From assembly GCF_002706795.1 (NCBI RefSeq), contig NZ_CP017705.1, positions 1,740,001-1,804,000 on the forward strand: a stretch of DNA of 64,000 bases, given 5' to 3'. Origin of the DNA: Brevibacillus laterosporus DSM 25. GTDB lineage: Bacteria; Bacillota; Bacilli; Brevibacillales; Brevibacillaceae. This document shows positions 9,341 through 18,835 of the stretch, one piece after another; the first letter of the stretch is position 1; every line of letters starts with the position of its first letter. A program made the position numbers and the translations under genes. A model generated the notes under the pieces. The model made no database searches and was not told the DNA's origin. It saw nothing but the letters and a program-made list of their open reading frames with translations.

Positions 9341-11317
9341 CTACAGGTCTGCTTTCAACTCCAATATCAAATCACGAAGCTCTGCTGCACGTTCGAACAT
9401 GAGATTGCGTGCGGCTTCCTTCATTTCCTCTTCCATTCGCTCGATAACTACAATACGATCTTTTTTCGGCATCTTCTTTACATCTAAGTGTGGTAGATAA
9501 TCAGCTTTCTCCTCCGCCACTCTTGTTGCTTCAATAACTCCACGAACAGCTTTTTGAATCGTTTGTGGCGTAATGCCGTGCTTTTCATTGTAAGCAAGCT
9601 GGATTCTACGCCGGCGTTCTGTTTCTTGTATTGCTTTCGTCATTGAATCAGTCATTTTGTCAGCATACATAATTACACGACCCTCTGCATTCCGCGCAGC
9701 ACGCCCAATGGTTTGAATTAATGACCGTTCATTGCGCAAGAAGCCTTCTTTATCAGCGTCTAAAATCGTAACTAAAGATACTTCCGGCAAATCCAATCCT
9801 TCCCGCAACAAGTTAATCCCCACCAAAACATCAAATTCACCCAATCGCAAGGCGCGTAAGATCTGCATGCGCTCAATCGTCTTGATATCGGAATGCAGGT
9901 AACGGACTTTAATGCCAATCTCCTTCAAGTAATCGGTTAGATCTTCTGACATTTTCTTCGTAAGCGTCGTTACTAAAACACGCTCGTCTTTAGCAATGGT
10001 TGCCTGAATTTCGCCGATTAAATCATCAATTTGGCCTTTTATTGGACGAACTGTGATAGTTGGATCAACTAAACCTGTTGGACGAATGACCTGCTCTGCC
10101 ATCTTAGGCGTGTGCTCAAGTTCATATACTCCTGGTGTAGCTGAAATATAGACTGCTTGCTTTACTTTCTTTTCAAATTCCTCAAACCTGAGTGGTCGGT
10201 TATCGCGTGCGGACGGTAAGCGGAAACCATGCTCCACCAGTACATCTTTACGCGCTCTATCGCCATTGTACATCCCGCGGATTTGTGGCAGGGTCATATG
10301 AGACTCGTCTATCACCATCAAAAAATCATCTGGGAAGTAATCAAGTAACGTGTACGGAGGATGTCCCTCCGGTAAACCAGTCAAATGACGGGAATAGTTC
10401 TCAATTCCCGAGCAAAAGCCCATTTCTAACATCATCTCAATATCATATCTCGTACGCTGTTCTAGACGTTGAGCCTCCAGTAGTTTGCCTGCTGCTTGCA
10501 ATTCTAGCAACCTTAGTTCAAGCTCCTGTTCAATATTCTCAACAGCCTTCTTCATTTTTTCTTCACGGGTAACAAAGTGAGATGCAGGGAAAATCGCTAC
10601 GTGGTCTCGGCTTCCCATAATCTCCCCGGTTAATACATCAATCTCTGTAATGCGCTCAATCTCATCACCAAAAAACTCTACTCGTATTGCCTGTTCACTG
10701 CGCGACGCCGGGAATATTTCCAGCACGTCTCCTCGAACACGAAACGTCCCACGAGTAAAGTTAATATCATTGCGATCATATTGAATATCTACTAGCCGAT
10801 GCAAAACCTCATCTCTGCTTTTTTCCATGCCCGTACGCAAAGAAAGTACCATTTCTCTATATTCAATCGGGGAACCCAAACCGTATATGCAAGAAACAGA
10901 AGCTACAATGATTACATCCCGTCTCTCTAATAACGAGCTAGTTGCTGAGTGACGTAATTTATCAATCTCATCATTAACGCTTGAATCCTTTTCAATATAA
11001 GTATCCGAATGAGGAATGTAGGCTTCCGGTTGATAGTAATCGTAGTAACTAACGAAGTACTCTACCGCGTTATTTGGGAAAAATTCACGAAATTCTGCTG
11101 CCAACTGTGCAGCTAAGGTTTTGTTATGCGCCATGACTAGTGTAGGTTTGTTCACCTGAGCTATCATATGAGCAGCTGTAAAAGTTTTACCTGTTCCGGT
11201 AGCACCCAGCAGAGTTTGATGACGTTTACCAGCCTTTATTCCTTCCACTAACTCTGCAATCGCAGTAGGCTGATCACCTGAAGGCGTATACTCCGAAACT
11301 AACTCAAAACGATCCAC
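9341..11317 (-). CDS. uvrB: UvrB, excinuclease ABC subunit B
   Basis: 658-residue helicase-fold repair protein that receives damaged DNA from UvrA and recruits UvrC. Walker A is [13 protein letters not shown] (about residue 39), the damage-probing beta-hairpin is around [12 protein letters not shown] (about 92), motif II is VIDESHMT (about 337), and motif VI is [11 protein letters not shown]-terminal UVR domain ([20 protein letters not shown]) contacts UvrC. A GTG start with AGGAGG and GAGGGG upstream is used. First gene of uvrBA, with a LexA-type box in its promoter region. Confidence 0.98.
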   Translation of the reverse strand: MDRFELVSEYTPSGDQPTAIAELVEGIKAGKRHQTLLGATGTGKTFTAAHMIAQVNKPTLVMAHNKTLAAQLAAEFREFFPNNAVEYFVSYYDYYQPEAYIPHSDTYIEKDSSVNDEIDKLRHSATSSLLERRDVIIVASVSCIYGLGSPIEYREMVLSLRTGMEKSRDEVLHRLVDIQYDRNDINFTRGTFRVRGDVLEIFPASRSEQAIRVEFFGDEIERITEIDVLTGEIMGSRDHVAIFPASHFVTREEKMKKAVENIEQELELRLLELQAAGKLLEAQRLEQRTRYDIEMMLEMGFCSGIENYSRHLTGLPEGHPPYTLLDYFPDDFLMVIDESHMTLPQIRGMYNGDRARKDVLVEHGFRLPSARDNRPLRFEEFEKKVKQAVYISATPGVYELEHTPKMAEQVIRPTGLVDPTITVRPIKGQIDDLIGEIQATIAKDERVLVTTLTKKMSEDLTDYLKEIGIKVRYLHSDIKTIERMQILRALRLGEFDVLVGINLLREGLDLPEVSLVTILDADKEGFLRNERSLIQTIGRAARNAEGRVIMYADKMTDSMTKAIQETERRRRIQLAYNEKHGITPQTIQKAVRGVIEATRVAEEKADYLPHLDVKKMPKKDRIVVIERMEEEMKEAARNLMFERAAELRDLILELKADL

Positions 11318-11352
11318 GGTCCCCTCATCCTCCTTTATATATCCTATCCTTC

Positions 11353-11402
11353 ATTATAGCACAATCATTTAAAATCTAAGCAAAAACTCGAACGTTTGTT
11401 TG
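11353..11402 (-). promoter_or_regulatory. uvrB promoter region with LexA (SOS) box
   Basis: The 14-base sequence CGAACGTTTGTTTG at 11389-11402 matches the Gram-positive LexA/DinR operator CGAAC-N4-GTTCG at nine of the ten fixed positions. On the minus strand it is followed by a -10 TATAAT (11353-11358) with a loose TTGCTT -35 nineteen bases upstream. Repression of uvrBA by LexA and induction by DNA damage is expected from related species; here it is inferred from the site. Confidence 0.75.
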
Positions 11403-11491
11403 TCTATTCGTTATAAGTGATTTTACCGATAATAATGAAAGATAGCAAGTCTATCTGTCTGATAATTTTTACCCATTTGGGAGGAAAATGA

Positions 11492-12334
11492 ATGCCGACC
11501 AACAACATACAAAAGTCGATGGCGGCGGCTAAGACCGCAGCACAAAGCACAATACCGAAAACAAAGTCTTCCGTACTACCAGAATATAACTATGCCAATA
11601 AAAAAGAATATTCAACTGGGTTGGATAGCGAGTCTTTTATGAAGCTAATGATTGCCCAACTTGCGAATCAAGACCCGATGTCACCAATGGACAACTCTCA
11701 ATTTATGATGCAAACTGCTATGATGACAATGGTAGAAAAAGTGTCGAATATTGAACTTCTCATGAAGGAGTCAAATAGCAGTCTGTTAAACGTAAAAGAG
11801 TACGAGGAAATCATCGGTAAAAAAGCTACCTATGAGGTGGCTCGTAAAGATGAGTCCGGACAAATATATGTAACAACAGCTTCTGGTACCGTTAACGGTG
11901 TAAAAATGGTCGAGGGTAAAATTTGGTTTTTAGTGGGTGACGATATTATCTCCCAACAGCAAATCCATGGCTTAGAATCGCTTACGTCCCAAACTGGCGT
12001 TGACCAAACGCTAAAATACGCTAATATGATTGGTTATCAAGTTACGTATACGGAACAAGGGAAAGACGCGGATGGTAAACCAACCTCAACTGAAGAAACA
12101 GGCATCATTCAAGCAGTCAGCATGAAAAATGGTTTAGTTGAATTTGTTCTAGAGAACGGTAAAAAGATTAAATCTACGGATATCGTTGGGCTTGAAGTAG
12201 TAAAACCAGAACTAGAGCCAGAGCCAGAACCGGAACCAGAGGAAGAAGTAGAACCACCTTCTGAGCCAGGGGATACAGATGGTACTGGTGAAACAGATGG
12301 CTTCCAAAATCCTGATGGTTCTGAAACTCCTTAA
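11492..12334 (+). CDS. flgD: FlgD-like flagellar hook-capping protein
   Basis: 280 residues. The N-terminal FlgD core is clear at about residues 45-105: LDSESFMKLMIAQLANQDPM, SPMDNSQFMMQTAMMTMVEK and the SNIELL stretch. Residues 110-235 look like the beta-rich hook-cap region (IIGKKATYEV, TASGTVNGV, MIGYQVTYTE). The last 45 residues are an acidic low-complexity tail of Glu-Pro repeats and Gly/Thr/Asp. A GGGAGG ribosome site precedes the ATG. FlgD caps the growing hook and normally sits in the fla/che operon with fliK and flgE; here it stands alone on the plus strand beside uvrB, ending at its own terminator. It may be a relocated or second copy. Confidence 0.82.
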   Translation: MPTNNIQKSMAAAKTAAQSTIPKTKSSVLPEYNYANKKEYSTGLDSESFMKLMIAQLANQDPMSPMDNSQFMMQTAMMTMVEKVSNIELLMKESNSSLLNVKEYEEIIGKKATYEVARKDESGQIYVTTASGTVNGVKMVEGKIWFLVGDDIISQQQIHGLESLTSQTGVDQTLKYANMIGYQVTYTEQGKDADGKPTSTEETGIIQAVSMKNGLVEFVLENGKKIKSTDIVGLEVVKPELEPEPEPEPEEEVEPPSEPGDTDGTGETDGFQNPDGSETP

Positions 12335-12397
12335 GAACAAGAAAAACCCACTACCTAAGAATTGATAAGAACAACAAAAAACTGCTTTTCAAAAGAC

Positions 12398-12439
12398 AAA
12401 GATGACCTCAAAAAGTAGCTTGAGGTCATCTTTGGTTTT
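12398..12439 (+). terminator. Strong terminator after the flgD-like gene
   Basis: Perfect 14-base stem AAAGATGACCTCAA (12398-12411) / TTGAGGTCATCTTT (12420-12433) with an 8-base loop and a short T tract after it. The symmetrical A-rich flank may also stop transcripts from the convergent membrane-protein gene. Confidence 0.85.
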
Positions 12440-12481
12440 CCATGCTTGCTTAAATGAAGTCTTATCTGTCTCAATGGTCTT

Positions 12482-13963
12482 CTATACATATTCTGAGGTT
12501 AGTCGCTGCTCCATACTAAGAACACCATTAATTTTGTAATAAGGAATCTGATCTGGGTGTTCCATGCTTCTGGCTAACTCTTCCTGCTCCCATTTTCTTA
12601 ATATCTGCGCAGCCTCTTCCATTCTAATTCCTGCCCCGTAAGCAAATTCATGTATGGTCAACGCTCCGCCCTTTTGCTCTGCTACCTGAAAGCCCATTCT
12701 CTCCATTCGTTCTGACTCGGTCGATACTCGAGAAGCGATCGTGCCAAGAGCAAGTAAGAAAATGATCCCCCATGCAATTCCAAACATCCACATACCATAC
12801 CTATCAGCAACATAACCTCCCATCCCACTTAGTAGACAGGCTAGCATGGCGTATTGCATAAATTGAATGATCAGTTTATTACTGTGTTCCATAGGTGAGA
12901 AAAAAGAACGATTCTGATTAATAACCGATTGATCTGTTATCTCTGGAAAATAATATAGTATAGAGCCATCATCTAACGTATGAATAGATGCATATCTATT
13001 TTTGAACCAATTTTGAATAGTAGGTTGTACAGAGTCAATTGATTCGTATGTATAGGCTGCAATCTCTTTTTGATAAAGATATCCTTCTTTTTCAAAAATG
13101 TAATCCATGATATCTATCTCTCTCATTCGCTTCATGGTCTTGTTACTCTGAACATAGCTAGAAATGCCCAGTAGAATAAAAAAGCTAAGGGAAACAGACG
13201 TAGCTACAATATATATTTTTGCATGTTCAAGGATATAATGTTTATCTACAAGATCAAATAGTACAATGAGCAGCACAAGTAATACCTTAACAAGAATATT
13301 TCCTGCTGTAAAAAAACGAACCACTTTGTTTTCACGTATAGATTCAGGTACTATGACGTTTAACAGTTGAGCATGATTCTTCTTAGTCATCTGCTTCTGA
13401 TTTTCGTTCCAGTCATCGTCATCATCCCAATCATCGTCTTCGTCTTCATCTTCTTCATCCCATTCACTGTCACATTCATCATCATTCTCCTGATCACTAT
13501 CCTGATTAGATCGCTCCAACGATTGTAATATGTAAGGGTCTAAATGATATATAGTTCCACTCCCAGTATTAATAATACTCTTAAATACTCCCTTTTCTTC
13601 TAAATCCCTTACTATTCTGTCACATTCATCTAGACGTAACGAAGATTCTAAAGAAAATAATGGGACAGATAATCTCCCATTATGCCTACCTGCAATAGAC
13701 AAGGCTAATGCTTCACAACTAGATCGATATTCTCTTTTAAGTAAACGTTTTTTTCGAATAGAGAAAGCTAGGAAAACTATGGTTATTATACCGATAAGGA
13801 CGGCGATAAAAATAGCATTTTCTTGGATTTTTCTAAACGTATAGACAATTGCTAGTATGGTAGAAAGATATAAAAATATATAAACAAGTTCAAAGAAATC
13901 CTCTCTCCGTTGCTTCGTTCTTTCTGATTCTACGTCTCTTGTATAGATCGCCAATGATCTCAT
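12482..13963 (-). CDS. Unrecognised multipass membrane protein with three winged-helix-like units
   Basis: 493 residues; no family recognised. Two hydrophobic helices lie at about 27-67, another pair near 210-270 and another near 370-410. Residues 155-185 are extremely acidic, with runs of Asp/Glu and Trp. Three soluble stretches (about 82-145, 283-345 and 430-490) share a layout: helix, a Gly-Leu/Ile-containing turn, a helix-turn-helix-like pair, then a beta wing ending in G-S/T-I-x-Y. These resemble the single such unit in the adjacent upstream gene, 11 bases away, so the two are probably one operon. The ATG sits almost on its AGAGGTGA ribosome site, so a TTG three codons later is possible. 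A membrane-anchored regulator is a guess. Confidence 0.75.
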   Translation of the reverse strand: MRSLAIYTRDVESERTKQRREDFFELVYIFLYLSTILAIVYTFRKIQENAIFIAVLIGIITIVFLAFSIRKKRLLKREYRSSCEALALSIAGRHNGRLSVPLFSLESSLRLDECDRIVRDLEEKGVFKSIINTGSGTIYHLDPYILQSLERSNQDSDQENDDECDSEWDEEDEDEDDDWDDDDDWNENQKQMTKKNHAQLLNVIVPESIRENKVVRFFTAGNILVKVLLVLLIVLFDLVDKHYILEHAKIYIVATSVSLSFFILLGISSYVQSNKTMKRMREIDIMDYIFEKEGYLYQKEIAAYTYESIDSVQPTIQNWFKNRYASIHTLDDGSILYYFPEITDQSVINQNRSFFSPMEHSNKLIIQFMQYAMLACLLSGMGGYVADRYGMWMFGIAWGIIFLLALGTIASRVSTESERMERMGFQVAEQKGGALTIHEFAYGAGIRMEEAAQILRKWEQEELARSMEHPDQIPYYKINGVLSMEQRLTSEYV

Positions 13964-13974
13964 TCACCTCTTTA

Positions 13975-14376
13975 TTATTTAAACCCAGGAAAATAATAAA
14001 TAATATCTCCTGTCTGAGCCACACTTAGTTCTGCATATCCTTGCTTTTGTAGTTTCTGTAACGCTTCTATTGCCTGTTTAATAGTTAATTCAGTTTGGGC
14101 CGCTATATCAGATGGTGTGATATAACCTTTTCTTTTTTCAGCTATTGCTAGAATTTGTAGAATCATAGTGGATTCCGTATTCCAAAAAGGCTCTCTTTCC
14201 ATGAACCCCTCATATCTTTGCTCCTCCCTTTTTAATTGCCACGGAATAATTGCAAGAAAACAAATGAGATAAGAAACCAACCAAACTGTAAAAGGGTCAC
14301 TTTCAAATCCAATTAATGGAACTAACCAATTTAATAAAAACGAAAGTCCTATGGTAAGAATGATAAGCAGTACCAT
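13975..14376 (-). CDS. Unrecognised small membrane protein with winged-helix-like domain
   Basis: 133 residues. Two N-terminal hydrophobic helices (about 2-20 and 28-45) are followed by a soluble C-terminal domain (70-133). That domain has the sequence pattern of a winged helix: ILQILAIAEKRKGYITPSDI, a recognition-type helix in KQAIEALQKLQKQGY, and a wing ending GDIIYYFPGF. The last motif recurs almost exactly as GSILYYFPEI in the downstream 493-residue protein, so they are paralogous in part. AAGGAGGTGAATA precedes the ATG. First gene of the pair. Confidence 0.75.
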   Translation of the reverse strand: MVLLIILTIGLSFLLNWLVPLIGFESDPFTVWLVSYLICFLAIIPWQLKREEQRYEGFMEREPFWNTESTMILQILAIAEKRKGYITPSDIAAQTELTIKQAIEALQKLQKQGYAELSVAQTGDIIYYFPGFK

Positions 14377-14483
14377 TATTCACCTCCTTATCTATAGATC
14401 GTATATACTCATATACTTATGATTTATACATCCACGCCCATAATCCTTTGATTTTCTTTTCATTTTTATAGTTTTCGATAGTA

Positions 14484-14526
14484 CAAAAAAAACGAGTAAG
14501 GGACTGCCATACTTGTCCTTTACTCG
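14484..14526 (-). terminator. Terminator after minJ
   Basis: 12-base stem CGAGTAAGGGAC (14493-14504) / GTCCTTTACTCG (14515-14526) followed on the minus strand by eight or more T. It separates minJ from the winged-helix membrane-protein pair. Confidence 0.92.
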
Positions 14527-14563
14527 GGTAATACATGATGTTCTATGTTCTACCTTCTATCTT

Positions 14564-15847
14564 CTAAATTCCAAGCTCGTGCTCTCCTTTAGACTTATGC
14601 TTCTTTACTCCATGTAAACCAATCTCCTGCATGGAAACAAAATGCGTTGTTCGCTCGTCTGGTACCACAATAATTCCAAGCTGATGATGTTGTCCCGCAT
14701 AGATAGCACTCTGCGTAAATTTTATTTCATTATCCAATGTTAAAACTTCCATTTTACAGAATGCTGGATTAACTTGTAACGCTTGATATAAATCTTCTTT
14801 TACAGAGATCGGGTGCCCATTTACCTTAACGATCACCTCACCGATCCTAATTCCCATTACATCGGCAGGTGTCCCTGGCAGAACAGCCATCACTTTCAAG
14901 CCCTTTTCAGCAGGAACATAGTAGGGAGGCAGTTTCTCTTCTTGACGTGAGCTTAGCCAGCCCAACCATTCGTGTCCAAAAAATGCAAAGAGGGCAGCCA
15001 CATATACAAGAGACGGAATGATTACTGCTGCATAGCTTATTCCAAGCAAAAGGAATGAGTAGATAAATAAATGCTTGGATAACGAGTTCGCCTTTGCCTG
15101 AGGTGTTTTCGTTTTGGTAATAGCAGAAAAACCCGTAATAGCTGGTAATAGTAGCATTCCAAGTGTAGCCATCGCCCAATCAGGAGAAAACAATGGCCAA
15201 CCTTGAAATAAAGCAGGCACATGAAATGCTTCTCCCGTAACAGGTGTTAATACAATAACAGGTGTTAACCAAAAGGAATGAAGTTGGTAAGCACCTACAA
15301 CTCTTCCACGTTTACCTTCTACAAACAACGGAGATGCATGTCTGCCTCCATGACTTCTAATAAACCACGCTTCTACGATATGTAAAAGAGCTACTAAAGC
15401 TAATAATGGTGCTGGATTAGCATGAGCAAACCAACCCCAGACTTTGTCGAAACCAGATATCTCTCCTACTATGGGAAATAGTTTAGCAATTCCGTGTAAG
15501 CCGGTAAAAATAGCTGTCCCATAGGCTAAACATAGAAATCGAAACCTTACAAAGGCGAGTAATAGAGCAATTGCCCAGGCGATCCACATGTCAGATACCT
15601 GAATGAAAATACCTAGTAAACCAGCTACCAGACTAACAAACAAACCACCTACCATCCCCAGACCAACGGAACGGAGAGTCTGTGTCAATGGCGAATGTAT
15701 TCGTACAGAAAACAGTTGACGCTCCCATAACATTTGTTTGCGATAATGCAAGTAAATAAATATGAGAAACGCATATAAGAGCGGATTTAACAGAAAATGT
15801 ACCAATGCGTACAAATAGTTGCTTATAAGGTTCCAGAGCACACTCAA
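14564..15847 (-). CDS. minJ: MinJ-like PDZ membrane protein (division-site topology factor)
   Basis: About eight hydrophobic segments in the first 330 residues are followed by a cytoplasmic or peripheral PDZ domain at about 335-400, containing LKVMAVLPGTPADVMGIRIG and VIVKVNGHPIS. In B. subtilis MinJ links DivIVA to MinD at septa and poles, has the same TM-plus-PDZ plan, and lies beside ctpB-ftsXE exactly as here. The frame opens 16 codons earlier, but a TTG at 15847 behind GAGGGGGAGAG fits a MinJ-type N-terminus (427 residues). swrA, which lies near minJ in B. subtilis, is absent. Confidence 0.85.
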   Translation of the reverse strand: MSVLWNLISNYLYALVHFLLNPLLYAFLIFIYLHYRKQMLWERQLFSVRIHSPLTQTLRSVGLGMVGGLFVSLVAGLLGIFIQVSDMWIAWAIALLLAFVRFRFLCLAYGTAIFTGLHGIAKLFPIVGEISGFDKVWGWFAHANPAPLLALVALLHIVEAWFIRSHGGRHASPLFVEGKRGRVVGAYQLHSFWLTPVIVLTPVTGEAFHVPALFQGWPLFSPDWAMATLGMLLLPAITGFSAITKTKTPQAKANSLSKHLFIYSFLLLGISYAAVIIPSLVYVAALFAFFGHEWLGWLSSRQEEKLPPYYVPAEKGLKVMAVLPGTPADVMGIRIGEVIVKVNGHPISVKEDLYQALQVNPAFCKMEVLTLDNEIKFTQSAIYAGQHHQLGIIVVPDERTTHFVSMQEIGLHGVKKHKSKGEHELGI

Positions 15848-15958
15848 AATTCTCTCCCCCTCAAAAAATATAAAAGAGAACTTGGCAGCTGCCAAGCCTC
15901 TAGTGCCGGCAAAACTTATTGCACTTATTCTATCATTGTTAACAATCTATCTTCATGC

Positions 15959-15994
15959 AAAAAAAGAACCACGACCGTTTTGTTCGTGGTTCTT
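15959..15994 (-). terminator. Terminator after ctpB
   Basis: Stem AAGAACCACGA (15964-15974) / TCGTGGTTCTT (15984-15994) with a nine-base loop and a T run on the minus strand, 44 bases past the ctpB stop. Confidence 0.92.
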
Positions 15995-16038
15995 ACTTTC
16001 TACAGAATAGAAAGGTTTCCCTGCTTTTTTTCTTTGGA

Positions 16039-17520
16039 TTATTTTACCTTAGACTGTGCGGTGATTTCCAATGCACGTTGCAATTGGCGATCATTATTCG
16101 GATCTTTCATTACTTTAATTAAAGCGGTTTGCATCTCTAGACCCGTTTTTTGATCAACTTTTCCCGTAGCTTCAAGCTTGTGCGCCTGTTGGAATTTTTT
16201 CACTGCCGCTTCAGTTGAAGCATCATAATAGCCATCCATACGATCTGGCTTCAATTGCAATCCTTTAAGAATTAATTGGAGGTTCTTAACGTCCAACCCA
16301 TTCATATCACGTGATAATACCTTATCATGTGGGAGCTGAGTTGCTTTGAAGTAGTCTGGCTGATTGACAACTTCATTAGGTTGGATACCTTTTTTATGAA
16401 TCCAATCCCCTTTTGGTGTTAACCATTTGGCAATTGTCAGCTTCAACTGGCTCTTATCCTTCATTTCCATCGTGTTCTGAACGGTACCCTTACCAAACGT
16501 TTTTTCACCAACCAATTTTGCACCTGCACTCTCAGAAAGGGCACCTGCTAAAATTTCAGAAGCACTAGCAGACCCTCCATCAATAAGTACAGTGATTGGA
16601 TACGGCTTTCCCTTATCCACTTTGGAATAAAACGTCTCTACTTGTTCGTTATTATTTCCATACGAGATTTCAACGATTTTGGCTTTGTTAGGGACCAAGC
16701 CTTCACTAATACTAGTTGTCGCCTTTAGATAACCGCCTGGGTTACCACGAACATCAATGATTAATCCTTGAATTCCTTTTTTCTCTAGTTCAGCCAATTC
16801 TCTATTAAAATCGTCAGCCGTGGCACTTGCGAAAGAAGTCATCTCCAATTTACCGATCTTTTTACCGTTACTCTCTAGGATAGAGCTATAGACCGTCTCA
16901 ATTGGAATATCATCTCGAACTATTACAACAGTAATCGGTTCAGGCTGTCCTGCACGCAAGATTTTAAGAGTAGCCTTGGTTCCTTTAGGTCCACGGATTT
17001 TGCCTACCGCTTTATGCAAATCTAAGCCTTCCAAAGATTCGCCATTAACGCTAAGCACCTGATCGTTCGGACGAAGCCCCGCCTTTTCTGCTGGGGAGGT
17101 TTTTATCGGTGAAACAATGGTAAGCTTACCATCCTTCATTGTTACTTCTGCACCAATTCCTTCAAATGAAGAATTAAGAGATGCATTAAATTCTGCTGCT
17201 GCCTGAGGATCCATATAGTCTGAATACGGATCATCCAACGCAGAGATCATGCCATTGATGGCACCCTCCATGAGTTTGTCATCAGCTACCTCATGCACGT
17301 AACGCGATTTGATTATTTTATATACTTCCTGTAGCTTAGCAAAGTCTTTGAGCGAATCTTGTCCACTACCAAGAGAGAAAAGACCGTTGCTTCCGCCAGC
17401 CACTACTGCATTGGTTGCAGAGCTTAACGGAGCTGTCTTCACAGCAATCACAGTTAAGAGACTACTGGTCAACATACCAGCTAGCACAAGGGCGAGCACC
17501 TTGCGTCCGTTCCAGTTCAT
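16039..17520 (-). CDS. ctpB: CtpB-like S41 carboxyl-terminal processing protease
   Basis: Secreted/membrane-anchored serine protease of 493 residues. An N-terminal signal anchor (about 6-28) is followed by a PDZ domain (about 105-190; SPAEKAGLRPNDQVLSVNGE) and an S41 core. The Ser-Lys dyad is in GGSASASEIL and GEKTFGKGTVQ, and RGNPGGYL is conserved. A C-terminal peptidoglycan-binding domain follows (about 400-470; LQLILKGLQL, TEAAVKKFQQAH). In B. subtilis CtpB cleaves SpoIVFA during sporulation. The Met of MNWNGRKV is favoured because AGGATGG lies eight bases before it. Downstream of the FtsEX-hydrolase cluster, 83 bases after that gene. Confidence 0.93.
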   Translation of the reverse strand: MNWNGRKVLALVLAGMLTSSLLTVIAVKTAPLSSATNAVVAGGSNGLFSLGSGQDSLKDFAKLQEVYKIIKSRYVHEVADDKLMEGAINGMISALDDPYSDYMDPQAAAEFNASLNSSFEGIGAEVTMKDGKLTIVSPIKTSPAEKAGLRPNDQVLSVNGESLEGLDLHKAVGKIRGPKGTKATLKILRAGQPEPITVVIVRDDIPIETVYSSILESNGKKIGKLEMTSFASATADDFNRELAELEKKGIQGLIIDVRGNPGGYLKATTSISEGLVPNKAKIVEISYGNNNEQVETFYSKVDKGKPYPITVLIDGGSASASEILAGALSESAGAKLVGEKTFGKGTVQNTMEMKDKSQLKLTIAKWLTPKGDWIHKKGIQPNEVVNQPDYFKATQLPHDKVLSRDMNGLDVKNLQLILKGLQLKPDRMDGYYDASTEAAVKKFQQAHKLEATGKVDQKTGLEMQTALIKVMKDPNNDRQLQRALEITAQSKVK

Positions 17521-17603
17521 ACTATACACCATCCTTTTTGTCAGCCATGGAAAAGCTATGCAACTAGTGTATGCAAAGTGGAGCTACAATATTTGCGAGA
17601 CTG

Positions 17604-18791
17604 CTAGCGGATATAAGGTGCTGGATCAACCGGTCGATTGTTTTTATACACGGTGAAATGCAAATGGTTACCAGTTGAGCGTCCAGTGGAACCTACCTCT
17701 GCAATCTTTTCACCACGTTTTACAGCTTGTCCAACCCGAACCTTAATTCCGCCCTCACGAATATGTCCGTACAGCGTGCTAATTTCGTTATTATGCTGAA
17801 TAACGACTGCATTACCATATCCACGCATCGTACTAGCAAAAATAACAACACCATCTTCAGCCGCCTTAATCGTTGTTCCTTTAGGAGCAGCCATATCAAG
17901 CCCATCATGACCAGCTGACTTTCCTGTAAACGGATCAGCTCGATATCCAAACGAAGAGGTAAGAACAAACGAATCAAGTGGAACGCCTAATTTTCCACCT
18001 TTGTAATTGCTAACACTACTTAAATTTTGCTTTTCTAACAGCTTAGCAGATTCTGCCTGAATCATCGCTCTCATGGCTTCCTGTGCTTCTGCTTCGATTT
18101 CTACGAGATCGTTTTCCTTCTTCTTAAGCTCCGCTTTCACAACGACACTGCGATTATATTGTCGATCCAGCTCCTCTTTTAAATCTTCGCTTTTTGAGAA
18201 CATCGTTTTATAGGAAGCAAGTAAATTATCCACGTCTTTCTTCCGTTTTTCAATGGTTTGTTTATCCTTTTTGTTCTCTTCCAAAATTCGATTATCCTGT
18301 TCGACAATTAGTTTCATGCCGTGCATGCGTGTTAACAAATCGCCAAAATCAGAGGAGCCCATCAATACATCTAGGTAAGAAACCTTACCGCGTTTATACA
18401 TTGCTTTGACACGTGTCTTTAATAGCTCATCACGCTTAGCCACCCGATCTACAGCGGAATCTAAATCTTCCTGTGCAACCACGGCTTTTTTAGCTGTTGC
18501 GTTGATATCCTTATCCAGCTTGTCCAGCTTCTGCTGTGTTTCTTCTCGCTTTAGATCAATGGCGAATAGCTCATGATCTAAATTTTTCTGCTCGCTTCTC
18601 ACTGTATTAATTTGACTTTTAATATTACTGACCTGAAGTTGTTGCTTCTTTTTCTGTGATCTGATTTGTTCTAGCTCACGATTAATCGTCTGTAATGATT
18701 TCTTACTGGCATACCCCGCAGGAGCAGGCGCTAATCCCCATGCCAGCATACTGGTCGCTAAAACAGAAAGAATGAGGTTATTCTTTTTCAT
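17604..18791 (-). CDS. EnvC-like coiled-coil M23 murein hydrolase
   Basis: 395 residues. A signal peptide (about 1-28, ending near PAGYASKK) leads into long coiled coils (about 35-110 and 165-245, heptad-rich Lys/Glu/Leu). A LytM/M23 metallopeptidase domain follows at about 275-395. Zn ligands appear intact: His and Asp in SAGHDGLDMAAP and the HLHF pair. This is the plan of EnvC and of CwlO-type hydrolases activated by FtsEX. It lies just after ftsX, so control by FtsEX through the coiled coil is a strong inference. GGGAGGG precedes the ATG. Confidence 0.92.
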   Translation of the reverse strand: MKKNNLILSVLATSMLAWGLAPAPAGYASKKSLQTINRELEQIRSQKKKQQLQVSNIKSQINTVRSEQKNLDHELFAIDLKREETQQKLDKLDKDINATAKKAVVAQEDLDSAVDRVAKRDELLKTRVKAMYKRGKVSYLDVLMGSSDFGDLLTRMHGMKLIVEQDNRILEENKKDKQTIEKRKKDVDNLLASYKTMFSKSEDLKEELDRQYNRSVVVKAELKKKENDLVEIEAEAQEAMRAMIQAESAKLLEKQNLSSVSNYKGGKLGVPLDSFVLTSSFGYRADPFTGKSAGHDGLDMAAPKGTTIKAAEDGVVIFASTMRGYGNAVVIQHNNEISTLYGHIREGGIKVRVGQAVKRGEKIAEVGSTGRSTGNHLHFTVYKNNRPVDPAPYIR

Positions 18792-18835
18792 TTCACGTGC
18801 CCTCCCATAGCCTTATTCTATCAATTGCTCTATCA

